Assembly (NCBI GenBank): GCA_028641055.1
Contig: CM054062.1
Span: 186,743,958-186,807,957 of the forward strand
Length of the DNA: 64,000 bases
Source: Alopecurus myosuroides
Lineage: Eukaryota; Streptophyta; Magnoliopsida; Poales; Poaceae
Direction: 5' to 3'
Shown: positions 1 through 11,670 of the stretch, in pieces
Layout of the letters: the number at the start of each line of letters is the position of its first letter
How positions within the stretch are numbered: position 1 is the first letter of the stretch
The notes under the pieces: model-generated
The model's database searches: none
Seen by the model: only the letters and a program-made list of their open reading frames with translations
Told to the model about the DNA's origin: nothing
Program-made: the position numbers and the translations under genes

Positions 1-1
1 T

Positions 2-2060
2 CCGGGGGCGGATCATATCTCTCAGTTTCGCCCAATTGCCCTGATCAACGTGATCTTCAAGATCATCGCCAAAGCTTTTGCCACGAAGCTTAACCCTGTG
101 GAAATCGTGCATGAACTGAAAGACAAAGCACTAGGGGGCGTTCTGTTGAAGTTGGACTTTGAGAAGGCCTATGACCGAGTTAACTGGTCCTTCCTCCTCG
201 AAGTTTTGCGTCGGAAGGGGTTCGACGCAGGGTATGTCCATAGGATTCATCAACTCATCTCGGGTGGTCAAACTGCAATCTCAATCAACGGCGAAGTCGG
301 ACCTTTCTTTCGGAATAAGCGAGGGGTGCGGCAAGGGGACCCCCTCTCGCCGATCCTCTTTAACTTTGTGGTCGAGGCCCTCTCGGCCATGCTCTCTGCG
401 GCCAGCGCGGCTGGCCATATTAGTGGGGTCGTCCCACACTTGATCCCCGGGGGGATCTCGCACCTCCAATACGCGGACGACACCCTGATCCTGATTCAGA
501 ACAATGACCTACAGCTTGCGAACCTGAAATTCCTTTTGCTATGTTTCGAGAACATGTCGGGTCTGAAGATCAATTTTCACAAAAGCGAGGTGTTCGTGTT
601 GGGACAGCCGCCGCAAGAGCAAAAAAGGGTTGCCGACATGCTTAACTGCAAACTGGGATCCTTTCCGTTTATATACCTGGGCCTTCCGATCTCGGACCGT
701 AAGCTCACTGTTGAACAATGGAATTTCCTTGTAGCCAAGCTCGCCTCCCGGGTGGAGGTGTGGATGGGTAGAATGCTCTCCTCGGGTGGACGACTTATTC
801 TATCTAACGCCTGTTTGGAGGCGCTTCCCACCTTCGCAATGGGGCTGTTTCTCCTACAGGACGGGGTTCACGCCAAGTTCGATTCTATCCGGGGTCGCTT
901 CTTTTGGGAAGGAGCCGGCCCCAAACGTAAGTTCCACATGGTCAATTGGCCGGCTGTTTGTCGCCCCAAGGACTGCGGGGGTCTCGGGCTCACAAACACG
1001 AAGCTCATGAACAAGGCACTTATGCTGAAATGGGTTTGGAAATTTACCGGGCGGACGGTTCCTTGTGGCACACGGTAATTAGGGCCAAGTACCCCGAGGC
1101 GGATGACATTTTTGCTACACCCGCGCGGGGGGGGGGGGGGGGGGGGGTTCTCAGTTCTGGAGAAGTTTGCACAGAATTAAACATTTGTTCAAGTTGGGGG
1201 CCAAGCACTCGGTGCGCAATGGGCAGCGCACTCGCTTCTGGACTGATTGGTGGGACGGGGAGGGCCCCCTCTGTGACAGATTCCCTAGACTTTACGCCAT
1301 CTCTGATAATCCTTCCATCCTGGTGGCGGAGGCCTTCGCGGTGGATGGGCTAAGGTTCAGGCGAACCTTTGATGTGGCCTGCTCGGCCCAATGGGAGGCG
1401 CTTAATCTGGCCTTGGCGGACGTCGAGCTGAGCCACGAGCTAGACGTGATTCGCTGGGCTCTTGAACCTTCAGGCAGCTTCTCGGTGGCGTCTATGTATA
1501 GGCAACTCTCGCAAGGGGCGACAGTTGCCCATGCCACGGACCTTTGGGCTGCCAGACTGCCGCTCAAAGTCAAAATCTTCTCTTGGCAATTGGCCCTGGA
1601 TCGTCTACCCTCGCGCAGTCTGCTTAGCTCGCGCCGGAACCTAGGAAATGGTAGCTGCTCCCTCTATGGGGTCCTTGAGGACGCCTCTCACATTTTCTTC
1701 TCTTGTCCTCTTGCGAAGCTTGGTTGGAGCGTGCTTCGAGAGGTGCTGGGATGCAGTTGGTGCCCAACAAATATTACCCGATTTTTCGCTATTCTAGATT
1801 CGTTGCTAGGCCAACAAAGGAGAACCAGTTGGGTGCTGTTTTCTGCCTTGTGTTGGGCTCTTTGGCTTACGCGAAATAAAATGTCGATCGAGTCGATCTT
1901 CCCTAAACGTCCGGCTGACGTGGTGTTTAAAATGATGATGTTTGTGAAGGCTTGGTCAGATCTCGCAAAGACGCATGATAAGGAGCTGCTGCTGAGCTTG
2001 GTGCGAGGGCTTAAGGACATCTACGGCGCCTTCCCACATGTGCCCTCCCCCGCCACTTAG
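2..2060 (+). pseudogene. LINE ORF2 pseudogene: reverse transcriptase and zinc-binding domain
   Basis: The frame is open from the window edge to a stop at 1076-1078. It shows RT blocks FRPIALINVIFKI, LLKLDFEKAYDRVNW, RQGDPLSPILFNFVVEAL and the catalytic YADD (about 470-482). Between KLNPV and EIVHELKDK about 20 residues that normally hold a QxAFIxGR motif are missing, so an RT block is deleted. Near 1043 a one-base change shifts the frame (the product would continue IYRADGSLWHTVIRAKYP). A 21-G run at 1127-1147 breaks it again. From 1167 to 2060 the frame continues with the zf-RVT region (LPLKVKIFSWQLALDRLPSR, then spaced Cys/His and WALWLTRN). In the family this protein nicks DNA and reverse-transcribes the LINE RNA; this copy cannot. 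Confidence 0.9.
1127..1147. repeat. Homopolymer of 21 G
   Basis: An uninterrupted run of 21 guanines follows CCCGCGC inside the LINE coding region, where a few Gly codons would be expected. It shifts the reading frame. It may be slippage expansion or a sequencing or assembly artefact. Confidence 0.95.
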
Positions 2061-2244
2061 TTCTTTGTGTTTTCACCTCCGTTTGGTTGTTGTTTAGATC
2101 GGCTAAGCTGTATGCCCAGCATGTGTTTGTCTTCCTGTTGTAGTGGTCGGCTAAGCAGCTATTGTATTAACGCTTTGGTTGGTCCCACCGTACTTGGTGC
2201 TTTATTAATTTAAAGCAGAGCACAAGATGCCTTTTATCTAAAAA

Positions 2245-2417
2245 GAGGCACCTTTCTTTTTTGTTCGGCACCGACCATCAGAACCCTCTTTGTAAGTGCC
2301 AGACCTATGTCCGGAAATTTGACGGGTGTCGCCCACAGCGGCGTCTGCTACTTAAAAAAAAATTAAACGCGAAAATTTAATTAAAATTTACAAATTTCAT
2401 TCAATATTTAAAATATT
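2245..2417. other. Unassigned A/T-rich stretch
   Basis: This segment lies between the LINE tail and a GC-rich antisense frame. It contains an AAAAAAAAA run near 2354 and A/T-rich sequence after it. I see no gene and no clear inverted-repeat termini. Confidence 0.5.
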
Positions 2418-2927
2418 TTACATAATTTGAATAAAATTTGGCCACGGCGCTCGTCTAACCCTAACCCTACCTACTCCTCGTGCCTCTCCAGTCGAACGAC
2501 GAGTCGTCGTGGTCGTAGTCGATGTCCTCGAGAATGAAGACCTTCGAGGAGGAGGAGGTGGCGTGGCTCGAGGAGGGCCGACGCGAGGGGTGGGGCTGCT
2601 AGAGACCCCGGAATGGGCCACGCCGTTGGTGGATCTATGGCTCCCGGAGGCTTCCATCACCGTGCAGTTGATCGTCGTCAGCAACCCCAGCGTGGCCACT
2701 GAGTTGGCCATCGATGCGAGGAGGCCAGGGCTGTCGCGGTCGAGCGGGTCGCGCATCAGCGAGGGGAGGTTGTAGATGTCGTCCTCCCGTGGCTTCTCCT
2801 TGACGGCGGCGCGGGGCTGCGTCTGGTCCTGGCGGCGGGGCCGGAGGAAAAGGTGGCCTTCAGGTTGATGTCGGGTTGGGAAGGAGCGACACCATGGGGC
2901 ATCGCGGATGACGACCCGGACCTCCAC
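2418..2927 (-). other. Unrecognised GC-rich antisense open frame (169 codons)
   Basis: A GC-rich block that is open on the minus strand, with Arg/Pro/Ser/Thr-rich composition. The middle reads like real protein (MRDPLDRDSPGLLASMANS), and after a frame change the minus strand would read KVFILEDIDYDHDDSSFDW before a stop. It could be a decayed exon of a host gene or of an unrelated transposon caught between the LINE and copy A. I do not recognise the family. The expected 5' LTR of copy A should be here and is absent, so its right edge at about 2928 is a deletion or rearrangement junction. Confidence 0.35.
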
Positions 2928-2931
2928 AGGG

Positions 2932-2948
2932 TGGCGTCTACCGTGGGG
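2932..2948 (+). promoter_or_regulatory. Primer binding site remnant (copy A)
   Basis: TGGCGTCTACCGTGGGG differs at two positions from TGGCGCCCACCGTGGGG, which follows the 5' LTR in copies 1, 3 and B. It marks the place where the lost 5' LTR should end. Confidence 0.75.
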
Positions 2949-2959
2949 CTAGCAGCGTC

Positions 2960-4856
2960 GGGAGTCATGTTTTGAGAGGGGATACTCAACGGAATCTGCA
3001 GCACGATAATTGTCAGAAGCCTGGAATTCAACGGAAACGTCGGACGCTTCATCAAAAACGGATCTTATTTGCCGACACGAAATCACCTGGCAAGTGTTTG
3101 CGTTCTTCCTATTTGATCAACTAACGTTTTCATAGGATTAACAGCGGAAGCGATGGGTTTCCGTGGTGAAAGTAAATTTATCCCGTCCACCCTATGCATA
3201 GTAGAAGACGGCTTTGACGCCGGATTCAGAACGGATCTACGTTATTTATACAATGGGGCAGGCCAAGATTTATTATCTGCATATCGCCAAAGCATGACTG
3301 GGTTTACTGCCTCTCAGGACGTGCCTACTCCCAGATCGCACTTTTGTTGGCTTGGTGCAACCAGAAATCGCCAAAAACACGGAAGACCAAGATCCCGTGG
3401 AAAAGGCAGATAATGACAAACCCACAGAAAAGGTGGAAGACCCGACATACGCCAATCAGGCGACAAGCTCGGAAACCGAATCCATTCTTGCTGCGATGGA
3501 AGCAAAGCTAGACTCGGAAACCGGATTTGCATCTGCCGACACAGATTTCGATGATGATACTAATGATTTCGAAAGAAAGATCATATCTATGCAGGTAGCT
3601 TTCACGAAGTACTCATGGACAGACCGATTGAAAAGCCAGACAATGAGGAAGAAAAGGAAGCAGATCCCAACACACCTCCGCCAAGCGATAACGAAAACGG
3701 AGAGGAAGAAGAAGGTGAGGATAACCCGGAATATCCCGATGTTAAGGAATTGACGGAACACGAACCTCCAAAAAAGCCTCCATTCTCCAAGAATAAGAAG
3801 AAGAAAACCGCCAAAAAGCTATGTACCAAAGCCCAGATTTTTTTTTGGACAAATTGCTGATATAGCCAACCAGAACCTAGAAGTCGGCGGAGGGAGTGGT
3901 GTAAATATGAAGGAGAAGAAAAAGAAGCAGATTGAGGTAGTGTTAGTTCCCCAAATGTCGGAACAGGACGAACTCGATCTAATTCAAACCCCTGTTGCAA
4001 GAGACGAACCACCGAAAGTGTTGGAAGCCAGGAGACAAGCCATAATGCGGGAACAACAACATCTTTTACGGAGTCGGGAAAACCTCCTCAAAACCCAGGC
4101 TGCCTTCAAAATGCAGCAGGAAGAAATCGAGGAATATAAGCGTAGGAATAGATCTGGAATTAAACCCACGAGGTTACGCGGAATTGCAAATCCAGAAGAA
4201 CTGCCAGCTAAACAGTGGTTTGAAAACCCGTCTTGGCAGAGGCAGGTTAACAACACAAATGCTAAGGGCGGACGCATCTACAAGACCGCCACCGATAGCG
4301 CGGAAGCCGGGTTTGCCATCCTCAGTGACGATCTTTACTCCAAAGATGAAAAGCTGTAGGGAGTGTACGCTTTCCTAGGAAAAGTATTACAACAACAACA
4401 GCGAGGACAAACACGTTCCGGCAAGTTACATGATGATTCTGCCCTGTGCAAAACTGCCACGTGCGCAGCACCGATCCAAGCGAAACCGGAGATTCGGGAA
4501 GTTTAAAGGGAAAGAACGAAGATCCTAAGAAGGACAAAAAAGTTCCAGATAATAGGGATGCAGCGTCCAAGACAGGGTATCATCCGCCGAGAGGCAAAGA
4601 TAGAACAAAAACCCGTTTCGTCAAAGATCGGGAAGACATATACCGAAAGGACGACAATAATGCTCATCGCCAAACTCGTGCAGAGAAAGACGGAAAAGCA
4701 ATGCCGCCTCCGAGGAACCCGGTTGATAAAGCCGGAAGATATGAACACCCTTGCAGTTTTGAGAGATCCCGAACCCCGCCAAGGAATAAGGAACAAGATC
4801 CAGGAGCAGCAGCGGAAAGGCAAACCCAAGTTCCTAAGGATCGAAGGAGAATGTAA
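2960..4856 (+). pseudogene. Copy A gag pseudogene
   Basis: Fragments in several frames match the copy B gag: a segment with FRGESKFIPSTLCIVEDG (about 3155-3210), an acidic Glu/Asp/Lys-rich stretch (3350-3850), a coiled-coil-like part (3907-4359, e.g. PKVLEARRQAIMREQQHLL), and an Arg/Lys-rich tail (4446-4856, KAMPPPRNPVDKAG). The central retrotransposon gag fold present in copy B at 42900-43450 is not found here, so a deletion is likely. Gag would form the virus-like particle; this copy cannot. Confidence 0.8.
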
Positions 4857-5037
4857 CTTAACTTTTCTTGCGACACTATCAGCCAAGAAATTGAAGAGGT
4901 ACTGGCGAGAAATTAATGTCGTCGTTCCACCAACTCCAAAGTACCTCAAGTATGCAAAAACGCCAATTACTTGGGATCAGTCAGATCATCCCGGTAATAT
5001 CCGGAACCCGGCACACATGCCCTGATAGTAAGCCCTA

Positions 5038-5600
5038 TTATGCAAAACACTAGGCTCAGGAGAGTGCTGATGGACGGAGGATCAAGCATCAATATCATGT
5101 ACTTGAGTACTCCGAAGAAGCTACACCTATCACAAACCTAGCTCAAGCACAACAATGTACGTTTTCACGGCATTGTTCCTAATAGACAAGCAACTTCCCT
5201 AGGAGAAATTTCCTTAGAATTAACCTTCGAAAGGCGGATCACTTCCGTTAGGAGATGATTTCTTTTGAGGTAGTACCGTTCGCAAGTGTATACCATGCAA
5301 TACTCGGACGGCCGGCCTTTGCCAAATTCATGACTAGGTCGTGTTACATCTACAACAAGCTAAAAATGCCAGGGCCAAGAGGCAGAGTAATCACCATTGA
5401 AGGAGATTTTGCGCTTGAAAATGAGATAGAGCTGGGAAACGCCCTTTGTACCGAGCAGGTCATAGCAAAGGAGAAAATAAAAGAGCTGGCAAAGGAGGTA
5501 TCGTCGACAGAAATGCCGGCAGTAAAAGAAAGCCGGAAGCCAGCCGATAGCTTCAACACATGTGAGAATACAAAGCAGGTTATCTTGGACCCCAAGGATC
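5038..5600 (+). pseudogene. Copy A aspartic protease pseudogene
   Basis: Starts at RRVLMDGGSSINIMYLST, the Tat-type active site (D-G-G-S-S in place of D-T/S-G). It continues in shifted frames through ISFEVVPFASVYHAILGRP and ends with the linker NTKQVILDPKDPTKFVVVG. Frameshifts near 5235 and stops break it. It would mature Gag-Pol. Confidence 0.82.
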
Positions 5601-6560
5601 CGACTAAGTTTGTCGTTGTGGGAACCGGAATGACTGACAAATCAGAAAGCGAGCTTATCAAGTTCCTCCATGAGAACGGGGATATTTTCGCCTGGTGTTC
5701 TGCTGATATGCCAGGTGTACCCCGGGAACTTGCTGAGCACCAATTGAAGGTTATTCCATGAGCAAAACCCGTGAAGCAAGGTCTCCGCCATTTTGATGGA
5801 ACAAGGCAGAAGGCTATTCGCAAGGAAATAATTCGGCTTTTGCAGCAAATTTTATCCGGGAAGTTATTCATAGCGATTGGTCTACAAATCCGGTATTAGT
5901 CCCAAAGATACTATAGTCCTTAGGATGTGCATAGATTATATTGGCTTGAACAAACTGTGCCCAAAAGATAGGTTCACCTTACCGTGAATCGATAAAATAA
6001 TAGATGCCACTTCTGGCTCTAAGCTTTTATGCTTTTTAGATGCTTATTCCGGATATCATGAAATACGCATGAAGGAAGAGGATCAAATAAAAACCTCTTT
6101 CATAACACCCTACATGATGTACTATTACATAACCATGCTTTTTTTGGCTTGAAGGATGCCGGAGCTACATACCAGCGTTGCATTCAAAGATACTTGCATG
6201 ATCAAATAGGTAAAGACGTCCTTGTTTATGTGGATGGTATTGTCGTTGTTTCCAAGAAAAAGCATACGCTCCTTGAAGATCTACGATAAACTTTCGATAA
6301 TTTGCGCACTTACAAATTGAAGTTGAATCCATTAAAGTGCGTATTCGGGGTTCCCTCAGAAAAACTTCTGGGTTCCATCGTTTCTCACAGAGGAATCAAA
6401 GTAAACCCGGAAAAGATAAAAGCAATCCTGAACATCAAAAGGCCTACATGCCTAAAAGATGTCCAGAGATTAATGGGTTCTGCAGCCGCCGTAAACAGGT
6501 TCATAAGCCGGCTTGGTGATAAATCTCTACCATGAAACAAATTGTTGAAGAAATCCGAAG
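5601..6560 (+). pseudogene. Copy A reverse transcriptase pseudogene
   Basis: RT motifs are readable: ESELIKFLHENGDIFAW, then after stops LDAYSGYHEIRMKEEDQIK (from about 6035) and KLNPLKCVFGVPSEKLLGS (6316-6380). The catalytic tetrad reads YVDG (6227-6238) where active copies have Y-V/I-D-D, so a catalytic aspartate is lost. The linker has a serine codon (TCA) where copies 1 and 3 have an amber codon. Confidence 0.86.
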
Positions 6561-7440
6561 AATTTGTGTGGACAGAAGAAGTAGAAAAACACTAATCTAG
6601 TTAAAGGAAACTCTAACGCAAGTTCGACTTTGGCATCTCTAAAGGAGGAAGAACCAATGTTACTGTGTCTAACAGCAACAAACAGGGTCATCAGCACGGT
6701 GATACTTGTGGAAAGGAAGAAAGAAGAACAAAGTATTCCAAATCAACATCCGGTATATTACATCAGCGAAGTATTCTCAGATTCAAAGCAAATGTATCCA
6801 CATTATCAAAAACTGGCATATGGCATATTTTTCGCATCACAAAAACTCCGTCATTATTCCCAAGGGCATTCCATAACAGTGGTAAGAAAAGCACCACTAG
6901 GGGATATCATAAAAAATGTGGATGAACCAGGCAGAGTCGCCAAATGGGGCATTGAGCTTGCTGCGATCGACATTAAGTACCAACCCAGGACGGCAATCAA
7001 ACCCTAGGTGTTGGCAGACTTTGTAGCCGGTTGGACATAAGTCATGGAAAACACGCCAATGCCGGAGTCGGAATATTGGATCATGCATTTTGATGGATCC
7101 AAAATGAAGGAAGGCGCTGGTGCAGGTGTGGTGCTAAAATCTCCAAAAGTCGACAAAATTGAGTATGCGCAGCAAATTCACTTCAATGCGAGTAATAATG
7201 TGGCAGAATATGAGGCATTACTTCATGGCTTGCATATTGCAAAGTAAATAAGAGTCAAATGCATACAATGTCATGGAGACTCGTATTTAGTACATCACCA
7301 CCTTAACGAGAAATGGGATGCTTAAATCCCCATAATGATGGAATATCGAAGATTTGTCGACGAATTCGCCATATGCTTCCTAGGATTCAAAGTAAATCAT
7401 GTAAAACGGGAAAAACTGGAATGCGGATGCTTTAGCCTGA
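6561..7440 (+). pseudogene. Copy A RNase H region (degenerate RH plus second RNase H)
   Basis: The first domain (6630-7007) matches the RT-attached RNase H, with LCLTATNRVISTVI where an active RNase H would have an acidic LxxDAS-type motif. The second (7044-7440) starts with YWIMHFDGSKMKEGAGAG and SNNVAEYEALLHGL, the archaeal-type RNase H acquired by the Tat lineage. Stops near 7005, 7037 and 7245 break the frame. Confidence 0.82.
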
Positions 7441-7539
7441 ATGGGTTCGGAAAGGGTAAAAACATTACCACCTGGTGTTTTCTTCCAACATTTGTACGAA
7501 CCATCAATAAAAGGCGGAGATATAGACTATCCCTTAGTT

Positions 7540-8593
7540 TCTGACTCAATTGAGGTCCCTGATCGTAATCCCGGATTGGACGATACCATACCTGAATTTC
7601 TTAGTCGATCAGAAAATTCCGGACGGAACAGATGAAGTCTTGCAAAGGCAGATAAAGCGTCGATGCAAAGGATACACGGTAATTAATGGTTACCTGTATA
7701 AACGCAGTACATCCGGAATTTTCCAGCATTGTGTTTCGCCGGAAGAAGGATGACAGATCCTGCAAGAAATTCATGTAGGAGATTACGGACATCATGCTCA
7801 ATCAAAAAGCATAGTTAAGAAAACATTCCGAGCAGGGTATTTTTGGCTTACAGACAAGATAGACGCAGATCACATAGTTAATACATGTGTTGTATGCCAG
7901 TATTACGCCAAGCAGATAAATATGTCGGCTCAAGAACTCAAAACTATTCCCATTACATGGTTGTTTGCGGTCTGGGGTTAGATATGATGGGGTCATTCAA
8001 AACTGCAAGATACGGACTTACACATTTACTCGTTGCAGTAGATAAGTATACCAAGTGGGTGGAGGCTAAACCCATAAAAAAGCTTGGTGGTGTGACCGCC
8101 AGAAATTTTATCATAGACATAGTCATGAGATACGGCGTGCCACATAGCATAATCACGAACAATTGGACAAATTTCGCCATTGGAGAGTTGGAAAAATATT
8201 ATCGACAAACTGGAATTCACCTTGATTTAGCATCAATGGCGCATCCACAGTCCAATGGCTAGGTTGAGCATACGAATAACTCAATCTTGCAAGGAATACG
8301 CCCAAGACTCGAATCACCTATTCACATAGCAGCTGGAGGATGGGTAGAAGAATTGACTTTCGTGCTTTGGAGCATATGCACAACACCGAATAGATCAACG
8401 AGGCAAACGGTTTTTTCCTGGTTTATGGAGCAGAATCAGTGTTTCCCACGAACATGCTCCATGATAGCCCTAGAGTGCAAACCTACGATGAGGTGAATGC
8501 CGAATCTGCACGACAAGATTCCGTCGATGTTCTCGAAGAAGAACGAGAACTTGTGTTATAGAGATCTGCTATTTATTAGCAAGGTTTACAGCG
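7540..8593 (+). pseudogene. Copy A integrase pseudogene, N-terminal part
   Basis: Includes the HHCC-type zinc region (GHHAQSKSIVKKTFRAGYFW and two spaced Cys, about 7790-7905) and the catalytic core (MMGSFKTARYGLTHLLVAVDKYTKW). The second catalytic aspartate is lost: the motif reads ITNNWTNF rather than ITDNGTNF. The third region reads HPQSNG-stop-VEH. The gene is cut by the insertion at 8599; the rest resumes at 30551. Confidence 0.86.
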
Positions 8594-8598
8594 ATACC
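8594..8598. repeat. Target-site duplication ATACC (left)
   Basis: ATACC precedes the element end at 8599 and is repeated at 30546-30550 right after its other end. Joining the flanks restores the integrase reading context. Confidence 0.93.
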
Positions 8599-10060
8599 TG
8601 ATGCACTTTGTTGGGAACCCCAATAGGAGGGTGTGATGAGAACATCGGTAGGAGTTTTTCCCTTAGTTAAGAACCAGGGTTATCAATCCAGTAGGAGAAA
8701 GAGAATCTTAGGAAGGTTGATTCCACTGGCGGTGGTGCTGGCGCTTCACCGGTGTCAGCAACAACACGGAACCTGCACACAACACAATCAAAATACTTTG
8801 CCCCAACGGTACAGTGAGGTTGTCAATCTCACCGGTCTTGCTTAAAACAAAGATTAGACGTATAGTGTGGAAAAACAGTGTATGCTTGCAGAAAGTAAAG
8901 AGAGCAGAAAATTGTTGTGGTTTGTTTAACAGTGTGGAAAATGGACCGGGGTTCGTAGCTTCACTAGTGGTGTCTCTCCATAAAAGATAGCATGCTGAGT
9001 GAACAAATTATAGCTGGGCAATTGACAAATGGAGGTTGCACCGTAGTGCACAATATGACATGAAGATTACTATGCTATTTAGTGCGGGCAATACAACAAG
9101 ATACATAGTCCGACATCCATCTGCATCTATGACTAATAATCCACCATCAGATTATCATCCGAACCCCCTCAGGTATTAAGTTGCAAGCAACAGATAATTG
9201 CATTAAACAAAGTGTGTAATATAAGCAATGATTATGCACGCGGGCACTCTCATCGTTGTTTTCTCCCTAATGGCAACAACACATCCTCCCCCTTCACATT
9301 TTTGTCACTCGATCAAGGCAACAAGGAGGCATGAACCCACTATCAAGCATAAATACTCTCTCTTGGAGTCACTAACAATTACTTGGCCAGAATAACCACT
9401 AGCAACGGAGAGCATGCAAAATCACAAATAACATATGCAAATAAAGACTATAATCAACTTGGCATAAGGTCAATATTCATCGGATCCCAGCAAACACAGC
9501 ACAAAGAATTACATAAGATCAATCTCGATCATGATAGGCAGCTGACGAGATCTAAACATGGAGGCATATGAGGAGAAGACAACCATCTAGCTACAGCTAC
9601 GAACCCGTAGTCCAAGGATGAACTACTCACGCATCACTCCGAAGGTAGGCATGGTGATGAAGAAGCCTCCGGTGATGATCTCCTCTTCGGAAGGGTGTCG
9701 GAAACAGCTTCAGAGCCCCCCTGATCTGGGGTTGACGGTGACAGCGGCTACGGAACTTTCTCGGGGATTTTGATCAGGTGTTTAGGGTTTTCCATCCGGG
9801 GGGCTTAAATAGGCGAAAGGGAGAAGGCGGTGGCGCTCCAAGGGGCCCACACCCCTAGCTGGCGCGGCCAGGGGGCGCGCCACCCTATGGTGTGGCCCTC
9901 CTGCTGCCCCTCTTTGGTTCTTCTTCGGTCTGTGGCATCTTGTTAATAGGTTAGTCCGGAAAGCGTATAAAAATGCTATAAATAAGGGAGAAAACATGTA
10001 GCAATTGTCATAATATGATCATGGAGCATCAGAAATTAGGGATACGTTTATGACGTATCA
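8599..10060 (-). repeat. 3' LTR of the Athila-like host element
   Basis: Begins TGATGCACTTTG and ends GACGTATCA on the + strand (TGATACGTC on the coding strand). It matches 28968-30545 over its length but lacks about 110 bp present there around 30296-30410. Confidence 0.92.
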
Positions 10061-10076
10061 AGCATCCCCAAGCTTA
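10061..10076 (-). promoter_or_regulatory. Polypurine tract
   Basis: On the minus strand AAGCTTGGGGATGC directly precedes the 3' LTR start TGATACG, the expected place for second-strand priming. The same motif recurs twice inside the element (27393-27408 and 27448-27466). Confidence 0.8.
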
Positions 10077-10815
10077 GTTCCTACTCGTCCTCGAGTAGGT
10101 AAACGATTAAACAATAATTTCTGAGGTGACATGCTACTAACACAAACTTGATCAATATAATGTAAAAGCATATGCACGCTGAGATCATAAGACTTTAAAC
10201 GCAGGCATGATAAATAAAACTTTAATAATAAAGCATAGTAATTACTTTGCATCACGAAGAGTAACTCAAATAAAGGATCATGAATAATAATGCAAAGAAA
10301 GGTAAACGTTTGTTTCAGGTATAGAGAAAGCATGGCAAAGTGATATTTCAATAGTCCTTAAGAGTGGGCAAAACATAAATGCCAGGACACCTTCAAAGTT
10401 CAAGAGGAAGACTAGAACAAATAATTTAAGAACAAATAATATCACATCATGAAGTAATTATTGATGCTTATGGGACAAATGCACATAGAACTCAGAATGG
10501 CAAAAATGCTCTCTCAACTGTGCATAAAGTTAGAAGATGGAGACTCAACTTAAAAGTAGAAGAAAGGCCCTTCGTAGAGGGAAGCAGGGATCACTCATGT
10601 GCTAGAGATTTTATTTTATTAAACAGAGGTATTAAAAGTTTTACACTCCTCCCATCTATCTTTCACAAACCATGGCTAACCGAATCCTCGGGTGCCTGCC
10701 AACAATCACATACCGTGGAGGAGTGTCTATATTTTGGGAGATGTATGCTAATGTCAACGACTAGTAAACAGAAAATACAGTACGTCACAAGTCAACTGGA
10801 TTCACAAGAGCGGCT
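10077..10815. other. Internal non-coding part of the Athila-like element
   Basis: A/T-rich sequence without a convincing reading frame on either strand. It is split from its continuation (26159 onward) by copy 1. Confidence 0.7.
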
Positions 10816-10820
10816 CCCAT
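10816..10820. repeat. Target-site duplication CCCAT (left)
   Basis: CCCAT is found again at 26154-26158, directly after the 3' LTR of copy 1. Confidence 0.96.
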
Positions 10821-11670
10821 TGTCGGGGGGTTACCCCCGAGTAGGGTAAAGGCAAGTGCTAAAGGCAAGATCAGAAGGGATGTTTGGCCGAGTAGCCGGC
10901 TACCCGGTCTACTGCTACCCGGTCCTACACCTAGATGGCCAGAAGGACGAATCAAGAGAGTTATGTTCCTCCGAATAGAAGAGTTGGTCCGAGTAGAAAT
11001 GGCGGGATCCTACTCGGGCCAGAAGTCAAAGGAGCCGTTCTGACACAGAATCCCACGTATCCCGGGTCCGTACTTTGGCACTGTTCACGGCACTGTTCAT
11101 CTGAGGACGGCGTGCCTGACAGCGACAGTGTGGCAGCAGGGCGTCGCAGGATAGGGGGGACCTACTCTGTGTTCGTGGCAGTGATAACAGAATGGTTACT
11201 TGGTTTTTCCCAACGACTTTCCGCACCGGACAAACTTAGAAGCCAAAGTTGTCAGCGGGAACTCGGAAGAAGGACGGTGTGCACACAATGTCGACATCTG
11301 TTTGTATTTGGCTGTATCCGGCTGGGCACCGAGTATATAAGGTGCCACGCCCCCTCCTGCGCGAGGGATCACACACTGGGTTCAGATTCTTGACCTAGCT
11401 CATCACGTAGAGAGAAGAGTGGCTACTCGGTAGCAAGAACAATTGTACTGTGGCTACTCGGTGATACACCAATATACAGAGAGAAAGGCAGGACTAGGGG
11501 TTTTACCTCCTCACGAGGGCCCTGAACCTGGGTAGATCGTGTTGTTTGCAGTGCTTGTTTCCTACTTCACGCGGCTACTCGTCGCGTGATCCCTCCCCGA
11601 GCGCCTCCAACGTCCATCGTCCCCACATCTTTAGCCATCCTATGGCATCTGCCGTGACACCACCACGACA
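10821..11670 (+). repeat. 5' LTR of copy 1
   Basis: Starts TGTCGGGGGG and ends CACCACGACA, just before the primer site. It contains the TATA box at 11333-11340 and the probable gag start codon at 11642-11644. Confidence 0.95.
11333..11340 (+). promoter_or_regulatory. LTR TATA box (copy 1)
   Basis: GTATATAAGG lies about 330 bp before the LTR end. The same motif stands at 25817-25823 in the 3' LTR and 45090-45097 in copy 3. RNA start is inferred about 30 bp downstream. Confidence 0.75.

Larger units (their letters stand above)
1..2244 (+). mobile_element. L1-type LINE retrotransposon, 3' portion
   Basis: The left window edge cuts into a non-LTR retrotransposon. It holds the reverse transcriptase core, the C-terminal zinc-binding region typical of plant LINEs, and a 3' untranslated part ending near 2244 in a short A run (TTTTATCTAAAAA). 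The preceding GCTTTATTAATTTAAAGC segment resembles the usual end of plant LINEs. The 5' part (ORF1, endonuclease) lies outside. It carries an internal deletion, frameshifts and a G homopolymer, so it is a dead copy. No target-site duplication can be checked from one end. Confidence 0.88.

Noticed and set aside
2457..2475. Telomere-like CCCTAACCCTA
   Set aside because: Only two short units without the plant CCCTAAA form; chance match in a GC-rich fragment.
10935..11393. 152-codon frame present in both LTRs of copy 1 (again at 25418-25876)
   Set aside because: It lies in U3 and spans the TATA box, so the element's own RNA would lack its start. The near identity of the two copies is simply LTR identity.
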